From Protopterus annectens (lineage: Eukaryota; Chordata; Ceratodontiformes; Protopteridae): DNA of 64,000 bases. Location of the stretch: assembly GCF_019279795.1 (NCBI RefSeq), contig NC_056744.1:1503023117-1503087116 (forward strand), in the 5' to 3' direction. Positions 42,101 to 54,340 of this stretch are shown piece by piece. Position numbers and translations under genes: made by a program. Under the pieces are notes generated by a model that had not been told where the DNA came from, made no database searches, and saw nothing but the letters and a program-made list of their open reading frames with translations. Each line of letters begins with the position of its first letter. Positions within the stretch are counted from its first letter, which is position 1.

Positions 42101-43500
42101 TTGACATCTCCTAGAATAATAGTTTCTTGTGGGAAAGTAGTAGATATCCAACATAGGGTATCCTCTATTGTAGTAATGTTATTACCTGGGGGTAGATAGA
42201 TACAGATTATATAAAGTGCTTTGGTGGGATTGAGTTGAAATCTAGTGATTAAGAGTTCAACTTTACTGTTTTCAGGTGGGTTATAAGGTATAGAGGAGAC
42301 GTGTAGTTCATTTCTGAACAGTAAGGCTACTCCTCCTCCTTTGCATTTTACTCTGTCGTGTCTCAGTATATTATACCCTGGGGGAATTATTTCATTATCC
42401 TTAGTTGTGGGTTTTAACCAGGTTTCTGTAAGACCGAGGATATCAAAGGAGTGAATATCTAGTAGTGCATGGAGATGGGCAAATTTGTTGTTAATACTGC
42501 GGATATTGAGATGACCTATTAGTAAGAAGTTAGAGAGACTGGTCTGGGTAGTAAGGGTGTTGGGAGAGGTACTAAGAATAGGTGAAGTAGAGAGATTAGA
42601 AGGCCTGGGTTAGGGTGGATGTCACCATCTTTTAAGGTGGGTGATTTTAGTACAGAAAGAGGGTAAGAATTGAGGCTCGGTAGATATTTTAATTTTTTTT
42701 ATTGTAGGCTGGTTTAATTTCATGGGTGTAAGTCGATGATATTTTGGTAGCAAGTAGCTAGAAGTGGAGGTGATATTTATTTGGGGATGGGTAAGGGCAT
42801 TGTTATGTATAGATGTTTGTTTAGGAGAGTAGTTGAGGTAGTAGCAATTCACCTTTTCAAAAGAGGTGAGGAGATAGGTAGTGGTGAGGATAGGTATAAG
42901 AGTGGCTGAGAGTATTACCAAGGATAGGATAGTTTTAGTTATTGGAGACCTATTACTTAGTAAATGTAAACTGTTTCTGCCAGGTAGGGCTTTAATGTAA
43001 TAGTATCAGATAAGAAGTTAAGATAGGGTAGTTGAGAAGAGTGATGCTACAAGTAGAGGAGTTTTCTTTAAGTAGTATAGAGATATGGTAGGGAGATAAT
43101 GAAAGAGAAATGGGAAGGATAAAGAAGTTGTATAATGATAAGGTAGGGTAGAAGTGATGAAGAGCTTGTGTGGGTAAAGATGTTGTTTAGGTAGTGATGA
43201 GTTAAGGTAGGGTAGTAAAGAAGAAAAATACTAAGGGTGGTGAGACAGATGAAAGTAGTATAGGTAGGGGTTGTAAGAGACAGAGTACTGAAAAACTATA
43301 AAAGGATGGGTGTGGCTTAGGTAAATCAATTTGAGTCTGGGATAGGTTGGATAGGAGAGAGGGTGTGGTTTAGGAAGTATAAGGCTAGGACCACTGGGGG
43401 TGGGTGGAAATTGGGGGTAGGGTAGGGGAGCGGAGTGAGCCCGTAGGGCGAACGGAGCGGGTAGCACCAAAAGGTGCTGAGAGATAATCAGTTTTACAGT
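39190..43500 (-). mobile_element. L2/Rex-type LINE, nearly full length
   Basis: The minus strand carries an APE endonuclease (about 42540-42000), a linker (41932-41062), an RT (41003-40124) and a long 3' UTR ending in ATTT repeats (39190-39215, 'aaataaataaataaa' in sense). The RT has the pattern ALFLDLSKAFD, GVPQGSILGPLLF and YADDS usual for the L2/Rex/Crack group. I cannot place it more finely. The GC-rich stretch at 43420-43480 may be its 5' promoter region. It is broken by frame changes but keeps most of its length. Confidence 0.82.
40124..42560 (-). pseudogene. L2/Rex-type endonuclease and RT, broken
   Basis: The endonuclease on the minus strand starts GHLNIRSINNKFAHLHALL (about 42530-42470) and has LTETWLKP, GGGVALLFRN and IILGDVNTDW (about 42110-42090). 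The linker at 41932-41630 has CDWNPLKTLP and DRHAPKQ, and 41709-41062 has QRYQTKILLRNKSWAKWR-like basic text. The RT follows with QHGFRPYHSTTSAL, ALFLDLSKAFDMVNH, WFKSYLSSRQQAV, GVPQGSILGPLLF, YADDSIIICS and LLGITIDNNLTFDNH. Breaks occur near 41990, 41680, 41050 and 40850. The YADD site itself is intact. No ORF1 is clearly seen upstream. Confidence 0.8.
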
Positions 43501-43504
43501 GAGA

Positions 43505-44940
43505 CTGTAATTTACAAAACTTTAGTAGGTATGTGGCATTTCTTAGAGACACTAGTTCCTGTGAAATACTGGTGGAGTCCTTTTTGTCTTGCTTATTATG
43601 GGAGAAGGAAATAAGAAGCAGTAATAAAACGGCAGTCTTTAGATAAGGTAAGTTTCTAACTCTTCTGTCTTACTGCCTAACTGACTTATAGGTTAAAGTT
43701 TGCAATTTCCTTTCAGTGGGGTTAGCTATGTAAAAAGTTAAACTTGGATAGCTGAAAATAGGTTCATACAGCACCTCTAGAAAGTTTAGTATACAGGTAA
43801 GATACAGGGATTACAAGCTGTGTACTCTGCTGCCTTCTAGTGGTAGAATAAAGGAACTACACATAGTCTCAGAACAAGTTTGTGGAAAAAAAAGGGGGGA
43901 GAGAGGGTTGGATGACCTCGGGGTAGGTCCACGGGTGTGCTGGCCCAACAACAGGAATATGATAAACAGTATAATATGTTAGAGTTACATTTAAAATCAG
44001 TAGGTTATCACCTACACAATGAGGCAGTAGGAAGCACTTCTAGGTATTCCAGGGTGGGTTCTACCGATAGAGTATTCTTTCAGTTGGAAGGTTCCTTAGA
44101 AGTACTAGGTAGCTGTTGGGAAGATAGCCCGTATCACAGCAAGGCTTCAAGCTGTAAGAGAAAAAGGGAAAAACTGAGAAAATTGTGAAGAAAGCCAGGT
44201 TGATGTCCTGCCAGTAGAGGGAAAGTGAGGCGGTGAGGTAGTGTGGAAGTAAGTAACTGAGTGAAGTAAGAGAATCACTAGAGTTTAACACAGGTGGACA
44301 GAATATTGACTTTAAAACAGTAAAACAGAGGCACTTAGATCACAAAATAAGTTGAGTAAAACATGCATCATTCTTAGTGTGAGATACAATACAATTAGAT
44401 GGACTACTGAGCAAATAATTAGCTAGTAGAATTATATCAACAACATACAGTGCCAGACTCAGAACAGTAGGAATGTTAAGCAAGGCTGCCTAACCATTGT
44501 AACAGGGAATGCAAAGCAACATAAAATACACACTGCTACAAAACTTTCTGAGGTGTGGATCACTTAGATAATCATACATATAACTTAATGAAAATAACAT
44601 ATATAGGCTAAGGTAGAGCACACGAATCTACATCATACAGAGAATATACAATATAGGACTGTTGAGGCATTCTCTATGTTCAGATATTATACACATTTAA
44701 CCACCTTCAGACTACTAATGCGTTTTAATAACATTATCCCCTAGCATATTAGTATAGATACGGCAGCAGTTGTGGACTGTGTGATTTGCTGCTGCTTGAA
44801 CTACTTATGGAGGTAGGACTGTAGCTTTATATAGATAACATACAATAGCTAAAAATAATGGCATTACAATGCACAAGCACTTTTAAATTATGTAACTAAT
44901 CCTGGTGTAGCAGACAGAATTAGGGGAAAGCATTTTGCTC
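43505..44940. other. No gene seen
   Basis: Unassigned sequence between the LINE and the tandem repeats. It could be the LINE's untranslated leader in the minus sense, but nothing proves it. An open stretch at 43937-44188 has no known motif. Confidence 0.4.
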
Positions 44941-44943
44941 TGT

Positions 44944-45420
44944 GAGCAGACCAGGAATTAAATATAGTTACTGAGGGTTTGATAAGATGGCTAAAATATC
45001 ACAGAGGAGGAGCGAATGTTAAGTATCCGCACTCTGTGCCTATTCACAACTCGAGCAGGTTACAGTTGGTAACAGTGCTCTGCAGTAAGTTCCCTAAGCA
45101 GACCAGGAATTAAGTTCAGCGCCGGAAGGCTTTAAGATGGCTAAAAATTCCGCTGAGGATTAGCAAATGCAGAGTAATAGCGCTCTGTGCCTGGGCGCAA
45201 CTCGTGCGAGTTACAATTGAAGGCAGAGCTCTGCGCTACCTGAGCAGACCGGAGTTAAATATAGTGCCAAAAGATTTGTAAAATAGCTTAAATATCACTA
45301 CAGATAAGCGAAAGTAAAATATCAGCACTAGAAGGCTTTAAGATGGCTAAAGTTCTGCTGAGGATTAGCAAATGCAGAGTATCAGCGCTCTGTGAATTCT
45401 TTCAAGCTGCCCTTTCTGGT
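44944..45420. repeat. Diverged ~150-bp tandem repeats
   Basis: Units starting 'gagcagaccaggaattaa' occur at 44944, 45096 and 45242 (spacing about 152 and 146), with a last partial unit from about 45329. Each unit has 'aagatggctaaa', then 'gaggattagcaaatgcag' (varied) and 'gcgctctgtgcctg'. They lie upstream, in the minus sense, of the LINE at 39190-43500 and could be worn promoter monomers of a LINE or an independent minisatellite. Confidence 0.7.
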
Positions 45421-45798
45421 CTGTATTTAACTAGATACTATATTAAATAATGGGTCTGAGGAGAGATGTGTAAAGGGGAATTCAGACTCCTTTGGCTCTA
45501 GTTGAGATGACTCTGAAAATTTAGAAGAGCTAGATAGGTTTTCTGAACCAGTATGAAGACATAATGGCAAAAAGATAAGGAAATTCTCAAAAAGAGTGCC
45601 CAGATCTCTCTCAAAATTGTCTGGAGGGTATGTCGCCAATCCATAAGAAGTTGCATGCCAGGTACAGCGCTGAAATGTTTTGCTTACCAAAATGAACTAT
45701 GCCGAATTTTTTTTTTTTCCGATTTAGTTTGCGACTGTTCTTGCAGTAGTTGCTAACATAGTGTAATCCATGTCAGAACAGATGTTCTTAGTGTTTTA

Positions 45799-45985
45799 CT
45801 GTTGCAGTCATTACATTTGGGTTATCTGCTGGCAGGTTGCCCTCAGTCGGCCTGAATAACAAAGTCTTGGGTCCTGCGTTGGTTGCTATCTCTTCTTCCA
45901 TGACATCAGGTCGTCAGGGGTATAAAACATGCAGCCGATGCCATTTTATTCAGTCTTTCTTGCCGCGCGGTGCCCGAAACAGAAG
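45799..45985. repeat. DIRS-C left inverted terminal repeat
   Basis: It runs from 'actgttgcagtcattacat' through 'atgacatcaggtcgtcagg' to 'cattttattcagtctttct'. The right end (51215-51393) is its complement with a few differences. Confidence 0.82.
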
Positions 45986-46101
45986 CAGTTTGCAAGTGCC
46001 GGTCGGCCGACTCCTGAAATTTTCACATTCGAATTTCAGAACCAAATTCTTCAACTAAAGCTAAGTACCCCGTTGGGGAAACTTTTTCTTGTTCCTTACC
46101 G

Positions 46102-47859
46102 ATGTCAGTAAAAGTTAATAATTGCATTACTTGTGGGAAGCAAATACCTCATACGGATTTTCATTTGTACTGTATTCCTTGCCTAGGCCCAGATCATAAC
46201 GTGCCTTGCTGTCAGTTTTGTGCTAGATTTAACCAACGTACTATTAAGCGTCAGTATATTTTTGCTTCTAAATATTTTGGATCAATATTTAATTACCCTG
46301 AAATGTCGTTGGTTAGCAATCCGACTACCGGAGTTCACAAAAAAACGCAAAGAAAAAGACAGAGACAGACCGTCAAGGTCCAAAACTGAAGACAAAACTT
46401 CTCCTAAGCCTCCTAAGTACTCAGTGAGGCGCTTTCGCAGCCCCTGATACCCACTACTTTTGAGTCGCAGGCCTCTACCGAGACCCATGCGGAGTATGCC
46501 GCGAGATTCTCAGAGTATTGAACCCGCAGTTGTCTCTCCCTTGGATGGGTCCGGAGCCGCTGAGTAGGCTCCGGCTTCTGAGGGTGTTTTCAGGCCTCAA
46601 CATTTTTATATAAAACTAACGCCAGCTTCAAAAACAAGATCAAAAACATATTCTATGTCTAAAAAAAAATGACGCACGAGCCACGTACTCAGGGCCCTAT
46701 GCCTAAAAAACAGATGATCAAAATGGCTGAGGACTTAATTACCTTGATCGGGGGTTCCCAACCCCCCCCCCCCCCACACACACACACACACACGAACGAT
46801 CAGGAATTTTGTATTCCACCCTATGAGGATTCTGATGCAGAAGAATCCATCTCATCTGCATCTCCTCTTGAGGATTACTCTTTTGGAGAAACCTTGCATA
46901 CTCTAAGGGAACATTTTCACGGGGAGAGTCAGGATTTCTCTGAATCAAAAAAGAGGCTTAGAGATTTCCTTCTTCTTCCTCAGCATAGGCCTTTGGCAAT
47001 ACCTCCTGCATTAGACATTGTTGATGTGTTTTCGGAATCAACCATGGCTCCTGGTTCCCTGCCTCTGGCTCCTAGTAAGCCAGACAGATATTATAGGGTT
47101 CCTGACTCCCACAAATTTCTATTCATAAATCCTGCTGCTGATCCTGAGACTATCTCACAGGGTCCCAAAGGTGTGAAGGCCTCTACAGCCAAAAGTCCTA
47201 CCCCCTCTGATAGAGATTCCAGGGCGCTGGATAGATGGGGAAAGAAGGTTTATACATCTGCAACCTAGGCAATTAGGGCCTTAAACTGCCAGTTTCATAT
47301 GCTTAAATATCAACAGCATGTAATGGGCTTATTGAAACAGAAAATTATGTTGATTTCTGATTGTGTGGAAAGTAAAGAATTACAGGAATTATTGCATTCA
47401 GCAGAACAGGTTGGAAAGCATACTTTGCAATGTGGTTTTGATTCCTTGGAGGCCTCTTGCAGGGCCACAGTTACTGGATCTGTGATTAGAAGGCATGCCT
47501 GGCTCAAGGAGCAAAATCTGCCTGATCATGTTAAAGCTAAATTGTTGGATGCCCCCATGCAGCATGATACTCTGTTTGGTAATAAGGCAGAAGAGGTTTT
47601 AAAGAAAATGGAAGACAAAGCTAAATCTCTGCAATCTGTAAAAGATTTCGTACAAGTGCAGCTACCCAGGTTCAGCAGGCACTGGTCTACTAAAAATTGG
47701 TCCTTTCCTGTGTCCAACAGAGCCACTCAAGGCAAATCCAGGCGCTCAAAAGGCCCTAGATACCAATCACAGGGTTCTTACAGGTCAAAGCAATGGGGTG
47801 CCTCCACCTCCAAATCTGGAGCAAACAAAGCACAACCCTACAGTAAGCAGTCTCAATGA
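46102..47859 (+). pseudogene. DIRS-C gag-like protein, several stops
   Basis: The start at 46102 gives SVKVNNCITCGKQI followed by CIPCLGPDH and CCQFCARF, the same Cys/His spacing as the N-termini of the other DIRS gag proteins. Reading in the same frame resumes at 46669-47268 and 47299-47859, with GVKASTAK, RALDRWGKKVYTSAT and AEEVLKKMEDKAKSLQSV before a basic end. Stops at 46387-46389 and 47266-47268 and a frame change near 46400-46660 break it. Within it, 46757-46793 is a C-run followed by (CA)n, in frame, giving Pro then His-Thr repeats. Confidence 0.75.
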
Positions 47860-47933
47860 CTTCCCTCTAGCTTCACCAAGCACTTATCTTTTGGCAGCCC
47901 CCTTGGGGGGAAGTTAGCACTTCATGCTCAAAA

Positions 47934-49760
47934 TTGGCAGTTAATTACCCAATACAAGTGGGTATTAAACATAGTATCCCAAGGGTACAGATTTCATTTC
48001 CATACTTTGCCAATTCCAAACGGATGGCCAGATCTGCTACAAAATCAGTGGGCAGAGGCTCAGAAACAAGTTATGTCCCTCAGGGATATGGGGGCTATTC
48101 AGCCAGTGCCAGAAAAGGAAAAAGGACAAGGTTTTTATTCAAGACTTTTCCTGGTACCCAGAAAAGACAATGTGTGGCATCATATACTGGACTTATCGAT
48201 TCTGAACATGTTCCTGGACATTCCAAAATTCAAAATGCTGACTTTACAACAGCTACTGCCTATGCTGGGCAGGAACGCTTGGTTAGTGACTCTACTCTTA
48301 AAAAGGCATACCTGCATATCCCAGTAAGGGAATCGTGCAGAAGATACCTCCGCTTCAAGGCAGGTTTTTTGCATTACCAATTCTCTGCACTGCCCTTTGG
48401 CTTATCTACTGTGCCCAGGGTCTTTACAAAGTGCCTGGCACCAGTAATTGCATTCTGCAGACAAAGAAGCATACAAATTTATCCTTATCTGGACGACTGT
48501 CTCATTCAAGCAGAGGACAAGGACACTCTTCTTCAACATCTGGCATTTGTAAAAAAGCTTCTAACATGCCTAGGGTACACAATAAACAAAAAGAAATCCC
48601 AACTGGTACCCTTTCAAATAATTACATTCCTGGGTGCAAGCTTGACTACAACTGCCCAGATGGCTTACCTTATGCCAGACAAACAAAGGCAACTGACAGC
48701 ATACTTCAAACAAATGGCAACAAAAAAACAATTATCTGCAAGACAAATTCTGCAGGCTTTGGGGTTCATGGCATCTTGCATTCTATTAATTCCATATGCG
48801 AGACAGCATATGAGGAAACTTCAATGGTACCTAAAAAGCTTATGGAGTCAACATTGTCACAGTCTGGAAACAATGATTCCTCTCATTCCCTGCCTACAAC
48901 AGGAGTTTCTTTGGTGGGCAGAGACATGTCACCAAAACAAGGGACTGTCATTCACTCTACCCCCTGCCACCCAAACCCTAACTACAGACGCATCAGACTA
49001 TGCTTGGGGGCCCACCTGGTGGGGAGATGCATTCAGGGCAAATGGAGCCCAAAACAAATGCATCTGCATATCAACCAGAAAGAGGTGCTAGCTGTTCAGA
49101 ATGCTCTGACAGTCTTCAAGGACTTACTTCATCCAGGACAACTGCTGGTAAAGATGGACAATACCTCGTTATGTGGTACATAAACAAGCAGGGGGGTACA
49201 CATTCTACCCCCTTTGCAGACTAGCCATGGCATTGTGGAACACAGATTTGACTTGCCAAATACATCTTCAAGCTCAATTCCTGCCAGGAAAACAAAATAC
49301 TCTGGCAGACGACCTAAGCAGAAATCTTATGGACCCACACGAGTGGAAACTGGATCCACAAATCTTCAGCATGTTAACACAGGAATGGGGGAGTCCAGAC
49401 ATAGATCTGTTTGCCTCTCCCCAAAATTATCAACTAGACAAATTCTGTACAAGGACTTATCACAGATAAGCATGGAAAGTGGATGCCCTATCCTTCAGTT
49501 GGAAAAATCTATCAGTCTATGCCTTTTCCCCTCTGCCTCTGCACTCCAAGGTTTTGCTAAAGGTCAGACAGGAAAAACCAAAAATGATCCTAGTTGCTCC
49601 GGACTGGCCTCACCAGCACTGGTACCCAATTTTAAGGAATATGTCTCAACTCCCTCCTTGGTACTTGCCTCAAATACCTCATCTACTATCTCAGCAGAAA
49701 AATCAAATTCTACACACTCCGCTCCAAACTCTGAACCTTGCAGCATGGCTGATCATTTAA
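47934..49760 (+). pseudogene. DIRS-C reverse transcriptase-RNase H, broken
   Basis: In order: a start in one frame with AIQPVPEKEKGQGFYSRLFLVPRKDN (48085-48180), then from about 48290 the next frame with LKKAYLHIPV, YQFSALPFGLSTVPRVFTKC, the catalytic YLDDCLI (48484-48504), KKKSQLVPFQ and ILQALGFMAS. RNase H has TTDASDYAWG (about 48980), a KEVLAVQNAL block and KMDNTSL in another frame, and NTLADDLSR (49300-49325). The end has DIDLFASPQNYQLDKF and the conserved proline-rich region to 49760, after a stop at 49467-49469. At least three frame changes. Confidence 0.8.
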
Positions 49761-50800
49761 TTATTCAAACAACACCTCTCAGTAAGTCTGTGATGGATGG
49801 CATTTTGGAAGCCAGAAGGCCTAGTACTAGAAAGTCTTATGCTGATAAATGGAAGAGATTCTGTGCTTGGAACCAAGCACAAGGAATGGACACAGCAAAT
49901 CCCAATATCCCTCAGATTTTACAATATTTGACTGAGATGCTTGACTAGGGCCTATCTTTTTCTTCAATAAAAATCCATGCCTGTGCCATCTCGGCTCATT
50001 ACAACACGGATCCTCCCCTCTTTTCTCATCCTCTGCTTAAACAGTATCTTAGAGGGGCCAAAAATTTAAGGCCTCCCAGAAGTTCACCAGCTCCTGCATG
50101 GGACCTCAATTTTGTGCTGGAAAAACTCACCCTGCCTCCTTTTGAACCAGCAGCTACTGCAGATATAACATTTTTATCTTGGAAAACAGCTTTCCTCTTG
50201 GCAATCACTCCAGCAAGAAGGGTTTCAGAACTACAGGCTCTCATGGCTGTAGAGCCTTTTATTACATTTTACCCGGACAGGGTGTCCCTCAGGACCAGTC
50301 CTTCTTTTATGCCTAAGGTGGTATCCAGTGTGGCTCTTAACCAAACAATTCACCTGCCAACATTTTACCCAAATCCGCAGAACAAGGGGGAGCAGATTCT
50401 GCATTCATTGGACATGCACAGACAACTAAGCTTCTACTTAAACAGGACCAAATCTCTAAGAAAGTCTGAGCAACTACTGGTGGCATTTGCTGCAGGATCA
50501 GAGGGGAAGGCTAGATCAAAGCAGACTATTTCTAACTGGATAAGCCACTGCATTTGTTTCTGCTACTTGCACCATGGTAAACCTGTGCCCAAGGGGATCG
50601 GGTCACATTCTACCAGGGCTGCCTCTACCTCAGCAGCTTTTCTCAGAGGAGTTCCAACCAAAGACATTCTAGAAGCTGCTACTTGGAGCTCTGTTCATAC
50701 CTTCACACAGCATTATCATTTGCCTCTCTTCTCCAAATCCAGGGCAGGCCTTGCCACTGCAGTTCTGCAGGGCCTTATAGCCGCTCCTAACGCTATTTAG
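49748..50800 (+). pseudogene. DIRS-C tyrosine recombinase, one in-frame stop
   Basis: The frame starts with ADHLIIQTTPLSKSVMDGIL (ATG near 49745) and has STRKSYADKWKRFCAWN for the core-binding part. A TAG at 49946-49948 interrupts it. The same frame then runs open to 50800: LPPFEPAATADITFLSWKTAF, ARRVSELQAL (box A), DRVSLRTSPSFMPKV, HSTRAASTSAAF (H-x-x-R), WSSVHTFTQHY (Trp/His and Tyr). All catalytic residues are present. Apart from this stop I see no defect. Length about 350 is usual for DIRS. Confidence 0.85.
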
Positions 50801-50822
50801 TTCCATCCTCCCATCCATAGCT

Positions 50823-50950
50823 TTGGTATTCTGCCCAAATGTAGTGACTGCAGCAGTGAAACACGAAGAACATAGTACAGTTGTGCACACTTACCATAAA
50901 TGTAGATGTTCGAGTGTATTCACTGTTGCAGTCCGGGTTACCCACCCACC
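50823..50950. repeat. DIRS-C internal complementary region
   Basis: 'cccaaatgtagtgactgca', 'tacagttgtgcacacttac', 'cataaatgtagatgttcga' and 'gtgtattcactgttgcag' are the complement of blocks at both element ends (left 45795-45825, right 51370-51440). It is placed directly after the recombinase stop. Confidence 0.78.
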
Positions 50951-51056
50951 ATCCCCCTTTTTCTATAACTTCTCTTTCCTTCACTATATTCTAAAGCCTT
51001 TGTGGTGTATTTGTTTTTAAATGAAGGTAAAATTTATGTTGCTAAAAGTGCATTTA

Positions 51057-51191
<135 letters not shown>

Positions 51192-51209
51192 CTCCCCATT
51201 TTGGGGGCA

Positions 51210-51440
51210 CCTGACATCTGGGGCAAGAAAAACTGAATAAAATGGCGTTGGCTGCATGTTTTATACCCCTGACGACCTGACGTCATGGAAGAAGAGACAG
51301 CAACCGATGCAGGACCCAAGACGTTGTTATTCAGGTCGACTGAGGGCAACCTGCCAGCAGATTACCCAAATGTAATAACTGCAACAGTGAATACACTCGA
51401 ACATCTACATTTATGGTAAGTGTACACAACTGTACTTTAT
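51210..51440. repeat. DIRS-C right inverted terminal repeat with extension
   Basis: 51215-51393 is the complement of the left repeat. The additional right-end part 'tacactcgaacatctacat', 'ttatggtaagtgtacacaa' and 'ctgtacttt' parallels the right-end extensions of the other DIRS families (all contain 'tatggtaag'). Confidence 0.8.
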
Positions 51441-51549
51441 GAGTTAGTGGAAGATTGATTAACAACGCCAAACTTACAGTATTCTACAAACTTAACCATA
51501 CACTAAGAGAGATGGCTTAAAGTCTGAGAAATGGGTACCAAATAGGGGA

Positions 51550-52350
51550 AGGACTAGCTCTGAGCTCTGGTATCTTTTTTGTTTTTTTTCCTTTCAGAAG
51601 TGGCACCTGGAGCTCTAACCACATGAGTTCTCTCAAACAAGCAGTTAGTTGTCCACCAGACAACATATTCATTTATATTCAGATTTACAAGTCTGTCAAT
51701 AATGGCTGCTTGAGGAATAGTGTAAAAGGCCTTGGAGTGGTCCATATATGCTGTATGTACAGCATAACCACTGTCCACTGTTTTGGTGACCTTTTCAAAG
51801 AAATGAATGTGGTTAGAGAGTACTTGTCTCTGACAAAGCCAAACTGATGAAGGCTTAGGGTTAAGAGATTTTCACTGTCCAGATTGATCAAGTCTGAAAA
51901 TATTATAAAGCTGGTGAGATATATGGGTCTATAGTTAGCCAGGGTCTGTGACTAGACCACCATTATGTAACTGCATTAGAGTGGCTGTTTTCCAGACTTT
52001 AGAATGTATTAACCATTTGAGAGGCATAGATTAAAGAGTTTAAGTAGGGATTCATATAGGAGGTGTCCGATTCTCATTACCAGGACCCATGGATGAGATG
52101 TTCCTAGCCTTTGAGAGGTCTGAGAGGACTTGTTCTATAGTAGTTATAATGGGTAGCTCAGACTGTGAAATATACGCAGTAGCTGTAAGTGGGTGTAAAA
52201 AAATTGCTCTAAACTGCTGGGATATTAGATATTTCCTTTGGATCAGACTGGGCAGTTTTATTGTGGACTGGTTACAAACATTGATTTGTGTTCTTAACTT
52301 TCTCACATTGTTTAAGAAAGATTTGTAGTTATTTTTGGCTTCCAAGAATA
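51550..52350 (-). pseudogene. Old CR1-like LINE fragment (linker and RT start)
   Basis: Minus-strand frames at 52052-52345 (NYKSFLNNVRKLRTQINVC, LSDLSKARNISSMGP) and 51554-51778 (HTAYMDHSKAFYTIPQAAIID) correspond to the CR1 ORF2 blocks around NHKAFFSYVRNLGG, SKAKNTASMGPD and AYLDLAKAFDTIPH in the copy at 7465-10566. It is well diverged and broken, so an older CR1. It lies between DIRS-C and the Penelope-like element. Confidence 0.7.
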
Positions 52351-52359
52351 TCCAAGAAA

Positions 52360-54340
52360 AAATGACAAGACCTCAGTGCCGAACACTATTTTGAGTAAAA
52401 TAATAAAACACAACAAAGCTTTTGAGTTATAAAACTCTTTCTCAATGTAATTACACATCTCATTATCTTCAGTGTTTAAATATTTACACCAGCCAATTGT
52501 ACACATTCTTAAAATAATATGGGTTTTTAAAATAGCTAGCTACGGTTAAAATAAAACAGCATAGTAAAAGGAACACACACATATATAAAAACAAACCCAG
52601 GACTAAATAAAAATAAACTTGTAATAAAATATAAATAAAAATGTATTATATATCTTAAGTATTACTAATAATTCTACTATTATTATACTAAATATTATGA
52701 TAAAGATAGTACTTACAGACATATTGATGTCTGTTTTTCAGTATGGGCTTAGTACTATTGGTACTATTCAATCTGGCATTTTATCAGCCCTGAAATAATG
52801 AATCCAGTCATATTCGATCATTTCTGTTTTATTCATTAGGTCACCTCCTCTTGCATTGTGATGGACAACTTGTAAAACCCTAAATTTAAACTTATGATGA
52901 GGACCCACAGATAAAATGTGTTTGCTGAGGACATTTGTCTCAACGTTTCTTCGAATTTCTGAAAGATGTAACCCTATCCTATCCTTTCTTTTAATTTCTT
53001 ATTAATTTTACCTATGTAAAAGCACTCACAGGAGGTGCAGTTAGCAAGATATATCACATTCTGAGTATTACATGTAGCAGAAACATGACAAACAAATTCC
53101 TTTGCTGTGATGGGATGCTTAAAAGAAGGGTCAGTATTAGTATTTATGCAATATATACAGTTGTGACAGGCAACTGGCCCATTCCTATTCACTGACTGTC
53201 TTTTAGCTTTTGTATTACTCAAATCCTTATAGCATAAATACTGTTTAAGCTTTTTATGAGTAAACTTAGACGCATTAGCTACAACTTTTTAACTTCTTCA
53301 TTCAGTTGTAAGCTGGAGCAGTTTTTACATGTAATATTTTTAATCCTATTACTGTGGCTATTCTGTTTCATAATATACCCTAGATTACACTCAATATTAT
53401 TGCTAGCAGCTTGTTATCTATTCAGTTTTGTAGAAAAAAATTGGTGCACCTCTGTTTATCACTACATCATTCAGATCTTCCAACGACTTAATATTATAGT
53501 CCCTAGAGCAAAAGTCATTAGCCATATAATCAGTATCTTGTATAAAATTTTCAGTTCTAGTGTTAAGCCTGCTGGCTGTAACAAATTGACTTTTGACTAT
53601 TCCTTTATACATATGCCTAGGGTGCATACTTTTAGAGTGAACGTACCTTAAGAATTTCACATCTTTCCTATAAATCAAAGTGTTAAACTTTTTTTCAGTG
53701 TATTATAATATCTAAAAAAAAATTTTTTTTCCTCTGGACCATTTAATATCAAATACCAAAAACTCAGTTGTATGATGTAAATGCTCAACAAATGCATATA
53801 ACCCATCAATATCTCACATCCACAGCAAAAAAATACCATCCATGAAACACTTAAAAAAAAGACAAACCTTGATCCTTAAACGGTGCTAGTTCATTGTCAT
53901 TAAAAACATTAATCTTTTCCCACCTTAATAAAGTAATATTAGCACAAGTGTTTGCAACCAGGGTGCACATAGCCAAGCCAAGTTGCTGATGATAAACCTT
54001 ATCATTAAACAGAAAAATGTTCTCCAACACTATATCCATCATTGAACATAACATTTCTATCTTAAAAGCTGTAAAAGTGCTGTGTTCACGTAAGTACTCT
54101 TAACACATTGTACTCCCCAGTCGTTAGTTATCACAGTAAGTAAGGACTTGACATCCATTGTAACAAGTGAAATATCTATGTCTTCATTTTCCATGGCCCA
54201 ACGGCCGAGTGTAGAAAGAAAATCATTAGTGTCCTGAATAAAGCTTTTACTACAACTTAGTAATAGGCATAACTGTTTCTTAAGGTAGTTAGACGGGTGT
54301 GGTAATCCAGGTGCTCCCCTAGACTATAGGCCTCATGGGT
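52360..54340 (-). pseudogene. Penelope-like element copy A, 3' half (RT end and GIY-YIG)
   Basis: On the minus strand, 54340-54100 reads RPIV near the edge, then YLKKQLCLLLSCSKSFIQD and NEDIDISLVTMDVKSLL. 54054-53851 has VYHQQLGLAMCTLVANTCANI, the RT block with the QQxGxAMGT core worn to GLAMCT. 53678-53418 is the C-terminal connector (MHPRHMYKGIVKSQFV, RTENFIQDTDYMAND). 53222-52974 is the Cys-rich strip (CHNCIYC) and the GIY-YIG part (VIYLANCTSCECFYIGKINKKLKERI). This protein plan is specific to Penelope-like retroelements. The 5' half lies at 60658-62165, and DIRS-D sits between the halves. Several frame breaks. Confidence 0.82.

Noticed and set aside
43937-44188. A small host gene of 83 codons
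   Set aside because: No motif, no splice sites or promoter, and it lies in repeat-derived sequence.
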